This document shows, piece after piece, positions 52,815-63,959 of a stretch of 64,000 nt of DNA (the stretch's first letter is position 1; each line of letters begins with the position of its first letter). Source of the stretch: Adenophora triphylla var. japonica. Lineage: Eukaryota > Streptophyta > Magnoliopsida > Asterales > Campanulaceae. The notes beneath the pieces are model-generated. The model saw nothing but the letters and a program-made list of their open reading frames with translations, was not told where the DNA came from and did no database searches. The stretch covers positions 80,001-144,000 of the forward strand of contig JAFEMH010002094.1 of NCBI GenBank assembly GCA_022495995.1. Reading direction: 5' to 3'. Both the position numbers and the translations under genes were made by a program.

Positions 52815-53606
52815 TTGAAAGCAGATTCGATGATGGAAGTGATGATGAAACCGAAGAGGTTAATCTACAGCTTAGTTGCGGATGCTTCAGATGAATCGGA
52901 TTACGAGTCGGTCGAGTTGCAAGATATGGAAGAAAAGGAGGTTTCTACAAAACTTCCAAATTTTAAATTGGATGATGATATCAAACTTACTCCTAGCATT
53001 AAGATAGGAAATTGCTCGTATTCACGTCCCATTTTTCCTCCTACAAATGCTCCACCTTCAAAAACTATTCCAAAGAAGAAAATTTTGAAAAAGGTGGTGG
53101 AAGAGGTTTCTCCCATGGAACATGAAAGGATGTTCAAGGAAGCTGAAATGGTGATCCATCAGTTCTCTAATCTTAAGAAAGCCTTAAGCTTAGCTCATGA
53201 TGAACTTAATCTATACAAGACGGAGAAAACTGTGATGAGGTCTGAAATTTCTAATCTTAAGGACCAAATCAAACAGATGACTCCTCTTGCTGATCAAAAC
53301 CGCATCCTTGAAACTAAGGTTGCTGCACTTCAACTCAGGAATGATGACTTGGTAACCCAAATCGACGATCGCCAAAAGATTATTGATTCATGGCTCAAGT
53401 CTCAATCCACCAAGGATAAAATCATGGACTTCCAAGTTCCTCCTGGAACCAAGGATGGTCTAGGATTTGGATCTGAGGAAGAGGAGAAGTGTGCATCCTC
53501 GAGTGAAAAGGATGAGGAAATTTTGGAACTAACTAAAGAAATTCCCAAGGGGAAGCATGCTAAAGGAAAGGGTAAAGGAAGACAAGTAAATTATGTCTAC
53601 CACTAA
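52815..53606 (+). CDS. Copia-R gag C-terminal coiled-coil part
   Basis: A 263-codon open frame: an acidic start (DASDESDYESVELQDMEEKE), then a long heptad-type helix (FKEAEMVIHQFSNLKKALSL ... LKDQIKQMTPLADQNRILET) and a Lys/Gly-rich tail. This matches the coiled-coil tail of SIRE-type gag. It is out of frame with the knuckle upstream. Confidence 0.7.
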   Translation: MKADSMMEVMMKPKRLIYSLVADASDESDYESVELQDMEEKEVSTKLPNFKLDDDIKLTPSIKIGNCSYSRPIFPPTNAPPSKTIPKKKILKKVVEEVSPMEHERMFKEAEMVIHQFSNLKKALSLAHDELNLYKTEKTVMRSEISNLKDQIKQMTPLADQNRILETKVAALQLRNDDLVTQIDDRQKIIDSWLKSQSTKDKIMDFQVPPGTKDGLGFGSEEEEKCASSSEKDEEILELTKEIPKGKHAKGKGKGRQVNYVYH

Positions 53607-54110
53607 AGGAAAGCAATATGGGAAGAATTACGTGTTAAAACCTAAGAATTACGTGGAAGCACTGAAGAGGAAATGGCTTATGGAATTGGTAGAATCCCTG
53701 CTCCAACCGCTTACGGTGGAAAAGGCGGTTCTGCTAACTCCGGAGTCGACCGCGCTTCTTCTTCGACCGCTCCTCCCGCCTTCAAAAGCAGGAATAGCGT
53801 TCCCAGAAAATACATGGTCAAACCAAAGCACATTCCCTTCGTATCATTTGGAATGTTAGTGAGCGCACCTCCCAAACCGCTTCCTTGTCCTAAAGCGCAT
53901 GCAACTCCTAAGAAGAGTAAGGAGTTAGTAAAATCTCATGAAGCTTGTAGCTATTATAAATGTTACGTGTGTGATGGTTTAGGTCACAAGGTACTGCGAG
54001 AATGCCTTTTGCGGTTCACATCCAATGCCGGAAGAGCAAACCTCCTTGTCAAACGGTGTGGGTCGTAAGGGTTGCTAACTTCAGGACCCAAGGAATAAAG
54101 GGGACCTCGT
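53607..54110 (+). pseudogene. Copia-R gag-protease linker
   Basis: Frames here (53673-54068) contain a second knuckle-like segment, CYVCDGLGHKVLRECLLR, and Pro/Lys-rich sequence, and shift near 54060 into the protease frame. Confidence 0.55.
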
Positions 54111-54784
54111 TCTTAATGTTTACATTTCAGGTCCTCTTGCTTCATGGTGGTCACTCCAAGGATAATGAATGGTATCTTGACGGTGGCTACTCAAGACATA
54201 TATTTGGAGATAGATCATTACTTGAAGATGTCGTTGAAGCAAGTGGTCCGTCTGTAACCTTTGGTGACAACAACAAAGGCAAGACCATTGGATATGGTGT
54301 TATAAGGAGAGGAAACCTAACTATTGAGAAGGTTTCTCTTGTCGATGGACTCAAGCACAACCTCCTTTCAATTTCTCAATTTTGCGACAAAGGAATGCTT
54401 TGCAACTTCACATCATCAAACCGCTTTATCAAAGATAGCATTTCCGGCGTCACCCTACTCACGGGGATTCGTAAGAGTAATATTTACATTATTGATCTAA
54501 ATTACGCATGTAGTATTACTAATCTCTGTTTTGTAGCTAAGAATGTGAGCGAAAATAGTTGGCTATGGCACAAGAGGTTGAGCCACTTGAACTTCAAGTA
54601 TCTTGCAAAGATTGGTAGGGAAAACCTCGTTCGTGGTTTACCTAAAGTGGCTGACCACCATCCTGAGAAATGCGGTGCATGCCGGCTTGGTAAGCGATCC
54701 GCGTCGTCTTTCACCGGCAAGACCGCTCCATCAACTTCAAGATGCTTACAAGCTTGCTTCACATTGATTTGTTTGGACCTGTAA
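54111..54784 (+). pseudogene. Copia-R protease and integrase finger
   Basis: Protease active-site segment WYLDGGYSRHIFGD (about 54169), where copia proteases usually have D-S/T-G; here D-G-G. LVDGLKHNLLSISQFCDKGM follows, then the integrase HHCC finger WLWHKRLSHLNFKYLAKIGR ... CGACRLGKR. The frame shifts near 54745. Confidence 0.82.
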
Positions 54785-55585
54785 CCACTGTCAGTATTGG
54801 AGGAAATAGATATACCTTAGTGGTGGTGGATGATTACTCAAGATATACGTGGGTTGAGATGATGATTTCCAAAGATGATTGTTATGAGATTCTCACCGCA
54901 CTTTTAGACGGCTCCAAACTCAAAAAGAAGATGACATCGTTAGTGTTCGATCGAGATAATGGAACAGAATTTAAGAACAACGGTGTTGCTCGGTATTGTG
55001 ATGACCGTGGGATTGATCACAATTTTTCCACTGGTGTTCCACAACAAAATGGGGTTGTGGAAAGGAAGAATAGGACATTGATTGAAATTTGGAAAGACAA
55101 TGATATCTAAAGCGAAGCTACCTCGGTATTTCTGGGCTGAAGCAATCAATACCGCATGCTTCACTCAGAACCGTTCCCTCATCAACAAAACCTATAATAA
55201 GACTCCCTATGAGCTTTGGCGAGGAAGAACCCCCAACATTGCATTCTTCAAGATCTTTGGCTGCAAATGCTTTGTCCTCTACAACGGAAGAGAAAATAGA
55301 GGTAAATTCGGAGCCAAGGCCGATGAAGGTATTTTTGTTGGGTATGCTAAACATTCTAAAGCTTTTCGTATTTTCAATAAAACTAGTTTAAAAATAGTAG
55401 AGTCTGTCCATGTTACTTTTGATGAGCATTCTCTCCTTGAGCCACATTTGGCTCCAAATGTTCTTGATGATTTTGTTGAGCATAATGAACCGGGTGAACC
55501 ATCTCAAACCGCACCCGAACCTCAACCGCAAAATCCGGCACCCTCAGCGAAATTCCCTCAAACCGCAATTTTCAAACCGCACTGA
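54742..55585 (+). pseudogene. Copia-R integrase core
   Basis: Frame 54742-55110: LLHIDLFGPVTTVSIGGNRY, VVDDYSRYTWVEMM, FDRDNGTEFKN and GVPQQNGVVERKNRT, giving the D, D, E catalytic residues. A shift near 55095 leads to 55082-55585: SKAKLPRYFWAEAINTACF, PYELWRGRTPNIAFFKIFGC, then KADEGIFVGYAKHSKAFRIF and a Pro/Gln-rich linker with several AACCGC words. The frame is lost near 55580 before RT. Confidence 0.87.
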
Positions 55586-55790
55586 AGTTCCTACTCCGGA
55601 TGCAACTCGAAGGGAAGAAGAAGTTGAGAATTCCCTATCCGGCTTATAGAACCTCTTCGTCAACTTACATTCCATGACTTATTTGAAGGATCTAACGATG
55701 TTTCAATTGATGATCTTCAGCAAACCTCAGTTCAACCGGACTTACCCCAGGAGGTTCGTGAAGTCAGCGGTCACCCCCTCACAAATGTGA

Positions 55791-57391
55791 TTGGTGATCC
55801 TGTTTTCCGGTGTTCAAACAAGGAGATCTAATTATGATGAGCATACTTCACTTTTGTCTCAAGTTGAACCCAAGAAGATTGATGAAGCACTCCAAGATTC
55901 CAGTTGGGTCGTTGCTATGCAAGAAGAACTCAACCAGTTTGAAAGATGCAAGGTCTGGACCTTGGTGCCTAGACCTCAGGATCAAGGAGTGATAGGAACT
56001 AAGTGGGTATTTAGGAATAAGATGGACGAGAATGGAAGCATCACTAGGAATAAAGCAAGGTTGGTTGCACAAGGATATAGGCAAGAAGAAGGAATCGATT
56101 ATGATGAAACATTTGCTCCAGTTGCAAGATTGGAAGCTATCAGAATTTTCTTAGCCTACGCCTCTTTCAAGCATTTCAAGTTATATCAAATGGACGTAAA
56201 GAGTGCATTCCTCAATGGCGAACTGCAAGAAACCGTGTATGTTGCCCAACCACCTGGATTTGAAGACTCCAAATTTCCCAATCATGTCTACAAACTCCAG
56301 AAAGCTTTGTATGGACTTAAGCAAGCTCCAAGGGCATGGTATGAGACTCTTTCTAAATTTTTACTAGAAAAAGGATTTAAACGTGGTAAAATTGATACAA
56401 CTCTTTTTATTGCCAAATATAATGAGCATACTTTACTTGTTCAAATTTATGTCGATGATATTATTTTTGGTTCTACTAATGAGTTACTTTGTAAGCGTTT
56501 CGAGAAGCTAATGAAAAGCAAGTTTGAGATGAGCATGATGGGAGAATTAACATTCTTCCTCGGGCTTCAAATCAAGCAATGCGAAGAAGGTATTTTCCTC
56601 AGCCAAGCCAAATACACCAAGGAGTTGATAAAGAAGTTTGGATTAGAAAATGCTAAAGCATATGATACTCCAATGGCCACCGGCAATAAGCTAGATAAGG
56701 ATCTCAAAGGTAAGAAAGTTGATCAGACTTTATATCGAGGTATGATCGGCTCATTACTTTACTTAACCGCTAGTAGGCCAGATATCATGTTTAGTGTCTG
56801 TGTATGTGCTCGCTATCAAGCAGATCCTAGAGAAGCACATCTTATTGCAGTCAAGCGTATAATCCGCTATTTATCTGGAACCACTAACCTTGGACTTTGG
56901 TATTCCAAAGATTCGAACTTCGATCTTGTAGGTTATTCAGATGCAGATTATGCAGCTTGTACAATTGACAGGAAAAGCACTAGTGGTACTTGTCATTTCC
57001 TTGGAAATAGACTAGTTGCTTGGGCCAGCAAGAAGCAAGCTTCAGTTTCAGTGTCTACCACGGAAATTTGAGTATATTCTTTGTTGGTAGTTGTTGCTGT
57101 CAAATCCTTTGGATGAAGCAGCAGTTGGTGGACTATGGAATCCATGAAGGAAATTGTCCTATCATGTGTGACAATACTTCCACAATTTCAGTCTCCAACA
57201 ACCCTGTCATGCACTCCAAGACCAAGCATATAGATATCAAGTATCATTTCCTCAAAGACCATGTGGAGAAGAGGAATATCCATTTAGAGTATGTGGGGAC
57301 AGACAACCAGTTGCGATATCCTCACAAAAGCTCTTGACTCCAAGAGATTTTCTTTTCTCGAAGGAGAAATGGGTATGCTTGAACTTAAATA
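55791..57391 (+). pseudogene. Copia-R reverse transcriptase and RNase H
   Basis: The open frame 55791-57071 (426 codons) is an intact copia [107 protein letters not shown]. RNase H begins [21 protein letters not shown] shift at about 57065, at the STTE segment before the next catalytic residues, moves the frame to 57020-57337 (CCQILWMKQQLVDYGI, MHSKTKHIDIKYHFLKDHVE); a last shift near 57310 precedes the natural end (TAA at 57389). RNase H is therefore broken. Confidence 0.9.
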
Positions 57392-57608
57392 AATTCCATA
57401 CTCTTTATATGCTAACTTGTTTGTTGAGATTAGGTTGAAATTCCTTTGGAATCAAACCGCCTGTTGAAACCGCCCATTCCAAAACCGCAAGCAGTCCAAC
57501 CGCCTGCATACAACCGCAAGTTCCAAACCGCTCATGCAGTCTGACCGCTTGGATCAAAACCGCGTTTCAACATGAAGTAATCTCTGTCTATTTTTATTGC
57601 TTATCTTC

Positions 57609-57661
<53 letters not shown>

Positions 57662-57890
57662 GTTCAAATTCTTTATTTATCTTTAATTTTTATTTTTGAC
57701 ATAAGGGTATTTTTGCAAATATTTTCCCTCAAATATTTAAATTTTAGAGCATTTAATGCTAAGGGGACATGAGCATTTAAAGCCCTCATGTCAGCCGTCA
57801 TAGAGAGATGTGCAGAGGTGAAAAGGGTGTAACGCTTGGTTTAAATTCAATCATTCTTTCTGACCAACTGCCTCCACCCCTTCACCCTAT
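57392..57890. other. Copia-R spacer between pol and the extra gene, with poly(A)
   Basis: Eight RACCGC words lie at 57460-57565. A run of 47 A bases is at 57612-57658. Then AT-rich DNA up to a TATA box (57889). Confidence 0.75.
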
Positions 57891-57897
57891 ATATACC
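57889..57897 (+). promoter_or_regulatory. Possible own TATA box of the extra gene in Copia-R
   Basis: CTATATATACC, followed by a CT-rich leader (57925-57985, 'ctctctct...' repeats) and the ATG at 58023. The arrangement resembles a plant gene promoter and 5' UTR and differs from a splice site for a subgenomic RNA. Confidence 0.55.
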
Positions 57898-58022
57898 CTG
57901 TTTGGTGAAACCTAAACCTTTTCTGCAAACTCTCTCTGCTCACCGTACTCTCTCTACCAAACTCTCACTCTCTCTCTCTAAAACCCTTTACAAACTCCCA
58001 TTTTCAAAACCTTTATCTGTCA

Positions 58023-60760
58023 ATGGCATCATCTTCAAAACCATCAACTTCAAAACGTCAAAGAGCTTCCCATATTCCAAAGGGTCCCAAGAAACCTATC
58101 TTGGAAATGGTAACAACTTCTAAACCCTAACTCTCAATTTTCTTTTGTCAAAAGCTGCCATGGATGAACATAGTCTGTTCGTATTCTTCAGTTCATGATT
58201 TCTGTTGATTTTGATCTTGTTTCTTATTCAGTTTTGATGATTTCTGTTGGGTTATGCTCGGATTCTTACATGGATTTGATATATGTAATCTATTTCATGA
58301 TCAATCCATGCTAAGAACACCTATTTTATGATTTCCAGTTTATAAGTTTCGAACACCCACTTTTGTTTTTTGATGATTATGAATGATTCTGGGTAAAGGT
58401 TGTAATTTTAATGATATATTGTTAATCCCCTTCCCAATGTGATCATTTTGATATGTTATTTGTTGATTTTGGTTAAGTTTTGAAAATCTCTGTTCTTGGT
58501 GTTCATGAATGTTCTTCGTGTTCTTCATGAAACCCATGAATTTTTCTTGAAAAATCACATATTTTGGATACCTTCAATTTGCATAGTGTTTTTCAACACT
58601 TAGAAAAATTTTCAACTTTTTCAGATTATAGGATTTCCTTTTGGGTTTGAAACCGCTTGTATGCAACCGCTTATGTATCACTGTTTCAAACCGCTCCTCT
58701 AATTGAACCGCATGCTCTAAAAACCGCACTTTTCAAATTACTTTGAAACCGCATGCTGTTTTATCTCTTTTCCTATTTTTTTGAGAATTTACTAAAGTAT
58801 ATAGGCTGGACACCATAAAATTCCTCTCTAAGCACCGCTTGCAGTGTGGGATAAAATTGGATTACAATGCCACGTACTTAAGTAATACTTGTTCTCAAAA
58901 CTCCTCATTTTCTTTAGTATTCATAAATTACTTGTGGTTTGAAATCTTTATTTTCAAAACCGCACCTAGGCTAAAACGCCCGGTGCCCAAACCGCTTGTA
59001 ACTTATGAATACAAAAATGGATCTAACACTTGATAATTTCTTTGTAGGATCCTACTACTTTCCTTCCAGGTTGGGAAGTAAATGAGGAAGAGCTCAAATC
59101 TGATGCTCTAGGAAGGGAGTTGCTGAGGAAGCTCAGAGTATCTGGCATCCTACCGCTGTTCACAAAGAAGCAGAATTTCATTGTGCCATCTATTGTGGAC
59201 CAGTTCATCTCAACCGCAAAGAAGGATTCCAGAATTCTTGATGAAGGCCAAAAAGTTTCCTGCCTGACCGCCGTTATAGAAGGTCAGAAGCTCTCCATTG
59301 ACTACATTGACATCAGAAGGCTTTTCAGATTCAATGTTGTTGGAGCCCCTATAGAGGTTGATCAAGTCATTCAGGACAATGCTGCTCTAGCAACCGCCAA
59401 AGTTGGTACCTTATCCAAGAAATACAAGAAGATTGCTAGGAAGGATTTTGGTGAACTGATGAGCCACATTGGTCATCTTGTTGGGAGGACAGTCTGTGGG
59501 AAGACTGGGAATCATAATAACTTCACTTCCCAACAATGGATATATAGTTCTGCCATATTCATGGAGATCAAGCTGCACTGGCCAAGGATCCTGTTCTTGG
59601 AAATTAAGAACAGTGTTGAGACCTACCAGGCCAAGGTCAGAGGTGAAGCTCAGAGGTGGAGACCATTCAGCAGGATCATAACCGCACTTTTGATGGACTA
59701 TGAGCATGTTGATGATTTGGTCACTAAGAATCCTGAACTGGTGGTGGATTGTTCCTTTGATTCTCTGGGATTGCTTGCTTGTCATACCTTCAGATATGCA
59801 AATGGAGATGCATTATACAAATCTTTGTATGATGCAGATACCTACCCTAAGAAGGAACCATATGAGTTGAGAGATCCCTCAACCGCTCCAAAGGCTAAAG
59901 GAGCCAAGCGGTCCAGGAAGCCCCAAGCAAGAGCTGAACCGCTTCCCAAGAGGACCAAAACCGCTCCAGCATCCAAACCGCCTATTGCTGATGATGGAGC
60001 TGGTACAAGCAAAGGAACGAAGAAATCCAAGAAGCCTGAACCTGAGAATTTTTCCTTGGTGGATGAAGATGATGAGGAAGAAGAAGAAGATCCAAGTATT
60101 CCTAACTTGGTGAAGAAAGCCAAGAAAGCCAAAGATGTTATGGCTGGACTTACTGTGGAAGAGCAGATGAAGTTGTTGGAAGAGCAGATTGCTAGATTGG
60201 CCAAGGAGCAAGCTGAGAAGTATCAGGCCAAGGGCAAAACTACTGAAGCTGGAACCGCCTCACCCCATGAACCGCCTCCAGAAACCCAACCGCCTCCATC
60301 TCCTCAAACCTCTCCTGTCCAATCTCCAAACCAATCCCCAGCCCAATCCCCTGCCAACTCTCAATCCAAATCCCCATCAAAATCCAAATCCATAACCGCT
60401 TCCCCCAGTAAAACCGCACCACTTCAGGGGGAGAAACCGAAGAGGAAGAAAATGGCAGGCAAGAAGAAACCCTTCAAGAAAACCAAGCCTGTCCAACCCT
60501 CACCCACTCCTTCAAATTCCCCTCCTCAATCACCTCCTCAAAATTCACCTTCCCCTTCCCCCAGAAAATCTCTATCACCCCTATCTTCTCAATCCCAATA
60601 TGACTCACCCCAACACTCCCATTCCATAAATTCCCAACACTCTAACCCAACTCCTACCAGATCCCAAGCCTATCAACAAAGGCAGTCTATGCCCTCTGCT
60701 GGACATGCAAAATCCAAATCCATCAGAGAAGATCCAACCCCAACCAATTCTCCAATTTAA
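58023..60760 (+). pseudogene. Extra (env-position) gene of Copia-R, exons 1 and 2
   Basis: Exon 1, 58023-58109 (29 codons, MASSSKPSTSKRQRASHIPK...), ends ATG|GTAACA. Exon 2 starts at 59048 after TTTCTTTGTAG, in phase, with DPTTFLPGWEVNEEELKSDA. A globular part follows (LRVSGILPLFTKKQNFIVPS, SIDYIDIRRLFRFNVVGAPI, WIYSSAIFMEIKLHWPRILF), then an acidic stretch (DEDDEEEEEDPSIPNL) and a Pro/Ser/Gln-rich region. SIRE elements often carry an env-like ORF here, but I see no signal peptide or membrane segment. The first half resembles 'putative plant transposon protein' domains; this is a weak call. The TAA at 60758 looks premature: the same frame stays Pro/Ser-rich to a TGA near 60990. Confidence 0.72.
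58110..59047 (+). other. Intron of the extra gene in Copia-R
   Basis: 938 bp, GT...AG, AT-rich, with about nine AACCGC words at 58650-58995. It is in the sense direction, so genomic RNA used for reverse transcription must have stayed unspliced. Confidence 0.75.
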
Positions 60761-61959
60761 AACCGCTCCCATTCCCCTACACCAAACCGCTCCAAATCAA
60801 ATACCCCTTCAAAATCCCCAACCCCTCACAACTCACCCATTAGACACCACTCACCTCCTCCAAACATTCCTCCCAATACCCAAACCGCCCCTCAGACTAA
60901 CCAAACCCAACCGCCTCCTACCTTCTCAACCGCTTCACCTTCAACCGCTCCTCCTCGCAGTACTCCCAAATCCTCCAAACCCTTCATCTGATTCAAGGCC
61001 AGCTTGTTGTTAATCAAGGCCATGTCATCTCATTGACCGCCTCCAATGAATCTCTCCTTGCATCCAACCGCGCTTTACAAGCCAAGGTGGATTCTCACTC
61101 CCTTGAGTTGGCGGCCCTTAAAACTTCTTTGCTTGATGCCATTAAGGGGGAGAGATCTACAGCAATTCCTTCCTCCTCAACCGCCACTCCTGATCAAACC
61201 GCTTCCCTGATTCAAACCGCTTCTGAAGCCTTTCAGAAATCCCTTGAAGCTGGTTTAGTCAAAGCCTCTGAAGACAAGGCATCTGTTGAGCAATTGAAGA
61301 AGGAGTTAGATGTTCTTGGAGAAAAGCTCTGCACTTCCCTTGAAAAAGATTTGGGTATCTTAAGCACCAAATTCCTTGACTTTCTTCAATCCAGACCGCA
61401 ATTATCTCAAGTTGTCCAGACCTCTTTGGACTCTCTGCGTGAAGAAGTCTTGGAACAAATTGATCTATTCAAGGTGGATTCCAAGGTGAATCTGGATACT
61501 GTGTCAGATGCAGTAAAGGCCAAGCTGAACGAGATCCAAGATGAATTCAACGACCGCTTGGACAACCTCAGGGAAGGATTCAACTCCAGACTTGGCTCAA
61601 CAGTCAATGATCTCAAAACCTCCCTGAAGGTATCTGTGGACCTTGAACCTTTGGAACAAGCTATCAATGCCCAAACCGCTTTAGTTCAAGAGGAACTCCA
61701 CACAACTTTCAACTCCATTTATTCCTCTGTCAATGTAAAGCTTGACATTATCAAGGAAAACCTTGTGGAAAATACCAAAGCGGTTGGTGCCACAAATTCT
61801 ACCTCTGCTCATTCTGTGAATGCCCTAAAGAAGCTTGAAGCTACTCTCACCAGAACCGCAGAAGAAGTTAGAAGATTAAGGAAAGCGTTTGCACCTGACC
61901 AATCCAGAGCTGGGCCAAGTGGAGCTGAGCATGAAGTGAACAAGCCGCCCCAGCAGTAA
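60761..61959 (+). pseudogene. Extra gene of Copia-R, Pro-rich end and coiled-coil part
   Basis: The Pro/Ser-rich region continues past the stop at 60758; after a shift near 60955 the frame 61033-61959 (its true frame opens earlier, reading QLVVNQGHVISLTASNESLL) codes for about 300 residues of heptad-type helix: NRALQAKVDSHSLELAALKT, LKKELDVLGEKLCTSLEKDL, LNEIQDEFNDRLDNLREGFN, ending AEEVRRLRKAFA. No membrane segment. The layout (globular, acidic, Pro-rich, coiled-coil) suggests a single protein of about 1000 residues, broken by one stop and one shift. Confidence 0.68.
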
Positions 61960-62477
61960 ACCGCTTTTTCCTTATATTTTTTTGTGAATCTTTTTGGTAA
62001 GTTTTGGACCGCACTTTCATTGTATTTCCTTTTGTCCAACTTACTTCCTTTTTGTTTTTGTAACCTTGTAATTTTCCTTCATTCCTGTACTTGTAATCAT
62101 CTTAGGAATTAATGGAAATTGCATCATGGTTCCAAAACTTTGTTCAATCAAACCGCTTGTTTGTAGAACAATGAAACCGCTTATGGTTTTAAACCTCATT
62201 CAAATATTTTCTAACTTAAAAATCACTATTTTGAATTGATGTTTAAACATTCAGTTTAAACTGCACTTTGAACTTAAAATCATATTTTTTAAGTGCACTG
62301 AATGCATTTCTATACTTTTCAAATTGTAAGTTTTTCAATCCTTCAAAGGTATAGAAATCTATAGCTTAAGCTAGTGTGTGCATTGACTTGGGACATGACT
62401 TACCATGTTAATTCTTATGGACATGTTTTTACCAAGTACAATGTTTGCTTTTGCTGTAGTAGGTAATGGCATCAATC
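61960..62477. other. 3' untranslated region of Copia-R
   Basis: AT-rich with AACCGC words at 61959, 62149 and 62173 and GACCGC at 62007; no gene. Confidence 0.6.
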
Positions 62478-62491
62478 AAATAGGGGGAGAT
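62478..62491 (+). other. Polypurine tract of Copia-R
   Basis: AAATAGGGGGAGAT immediately before the 3' LTR, the usual SIRE form. Confidence 0.85.
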
Positions 62492-63954
62492 TGTTGGGTA
62501 TGCTTGTTTTAACCCTCCTATTTTGTATTAGATTTGATTGATACCATAACCTCCTATTTATTTTAAGGACTTTAGGACCCTATGTAATGAAGCTTAGACT
62601 TCAATTTTTTAACTAAGTCCATTTCATAGAATAGGTTAAAATTAGGCTTGAAGACTGGCTCAAGAATCATTGGATTTTAGGATTGCAGTTTCAAGGGTTC
62701 CTGAACCGCCTTTTTCAGAACCGCTTGGCAGAACCGCCTTTTGCCTTGAGATTCCTCTCATCTGAAACCGCTTGATCAATCAAGTGCAAACCGCACTTTT
62801 GGAAATCCTCTTCTGGTGGAACCGCCTTTTGTCAAAACCGCTTGCCCCAGAACCGCCCCAATGATTGACTTCTTGAAGTGATCCTTTTATCCCTTGGAAT
62901 CCACGTCAGCAATATTAAATGTCAACCACCATATCTTGTCACGTGACCCAATGTCAGAGCAGATCTGCAAAGATCTCATAAAGGTGACAGATGTCCTAAC
63001 CACCTTGATTGCGGTGAGGTCCGATCGGCTTTCTTGCACCAACTGGCTCTAAAGGACAAAAGTGGATATCTGTGGACCAATGGGAAAGCATCAAGTACTG
63101 TCCTTGAACAGCTGTGTCCAACGGCTATATTTGAGATGCTTGGGTATAAATACCCCCAATCTTCACCATTTGAAGATTGCTTGAAAATATTGAGAAATTG
63201 CTGTGATCATCAGAAGTTGAAGCTCTGCCCAGAAATTCTTAGTCCTTTGAATCTTCATCTTCATACTTCAAGAAATATTCCCCAGCCCAGAAATCAAGCC
63301 TTAACACATTCAAGAATCATTGTGCTCTACATCTCACAGATTTAAAGAGCCTTGATCTTGTTCTCACACACACACCTCTCTTGTTTAAACACATAGTTTA
63401 TTCATTTGAGATACACCGGTTATAGTCTAGGATTTGTTCTTCATAGAAAAGATTTTATTGTACTTTGTAATCTCTCAAATACTCAAATATAAAATCTCTC
63501 TTAGAAATCCAAGACTAACCATCTTGGTAGTGGACGTAGATCGTTTATCGATTGAACCACTCCAAATATTGTGTTCTTACTTTCTGCATTTTATTTCTTG
63601 CGCTTACTAATTATCTACTTTTCTCTCTGTTTGATCTTATATAGTTATCCTTTATTGTGAAATTGTGTTTGGAGTTAACATAGTCATACTGCACTTTCAG
63701 TTTTACAACTGCTCAGAAAATTGCACTAAAACCGCCTTACAAAACCGCCTTCTCAAAACCGCCTTCTCAAAACCGCATTTTATCAAGTATATTCCGCTGT
63801 GCATTTTACAACTCTACTTGCAGTTTCTAATACACTGCAAGAGGTTTTGTAAGCGTAGAGGTTTAGTTTTAAATTGAGGGCAAAAAATTTTAAACAGCTA
63901 TTCACCCCCCCTCTAGCTGTATTTTCACCCTTGTTGCCACCTTTGGGACCAACA
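62492..63954 (+). repeat. 3' LTR of Copia-R
   Basis: 1463 bp; differs from the 5' LTR by scattered single changes and small indels, for example an extra AACCGCCTTCTCA unit near 63750. Followed by TATGC. Confidence 0.96.
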
Positions 63955-63959
63955 TATGC

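Larger units (their letters stand above)
50195..63954 (+). mobile_element. Copia-R, SIRE/Maximus-like Ty1/copia element with an extra 3' gene, 13.8 kb
   Basis: LTRs 50195-51643 and 62492-63954, both TGTTGGGTATGC...GGGACCAACA. Perfect duplication TATGC at 50190-50194 and 63955-63959. PBS 51646, gag-pol to about 57391, then a poly(A) tract, an intron-containing gene (58023-61959) and polypurine tract 62478-62491. LTRs are very similar, so the insertion is recent, yet gag-pol has several one-base breaks. AACCGC words fill its non-coding and linker parts. Confidence 0.96.

Noticed and set aside
59411..60211. Minus-strand frames opposite the extra gene of Copia-R
   Set aside because: They are complements of the exon 2 frame; Ser-rich runs mirror the GAA/GAT acidic stretch.
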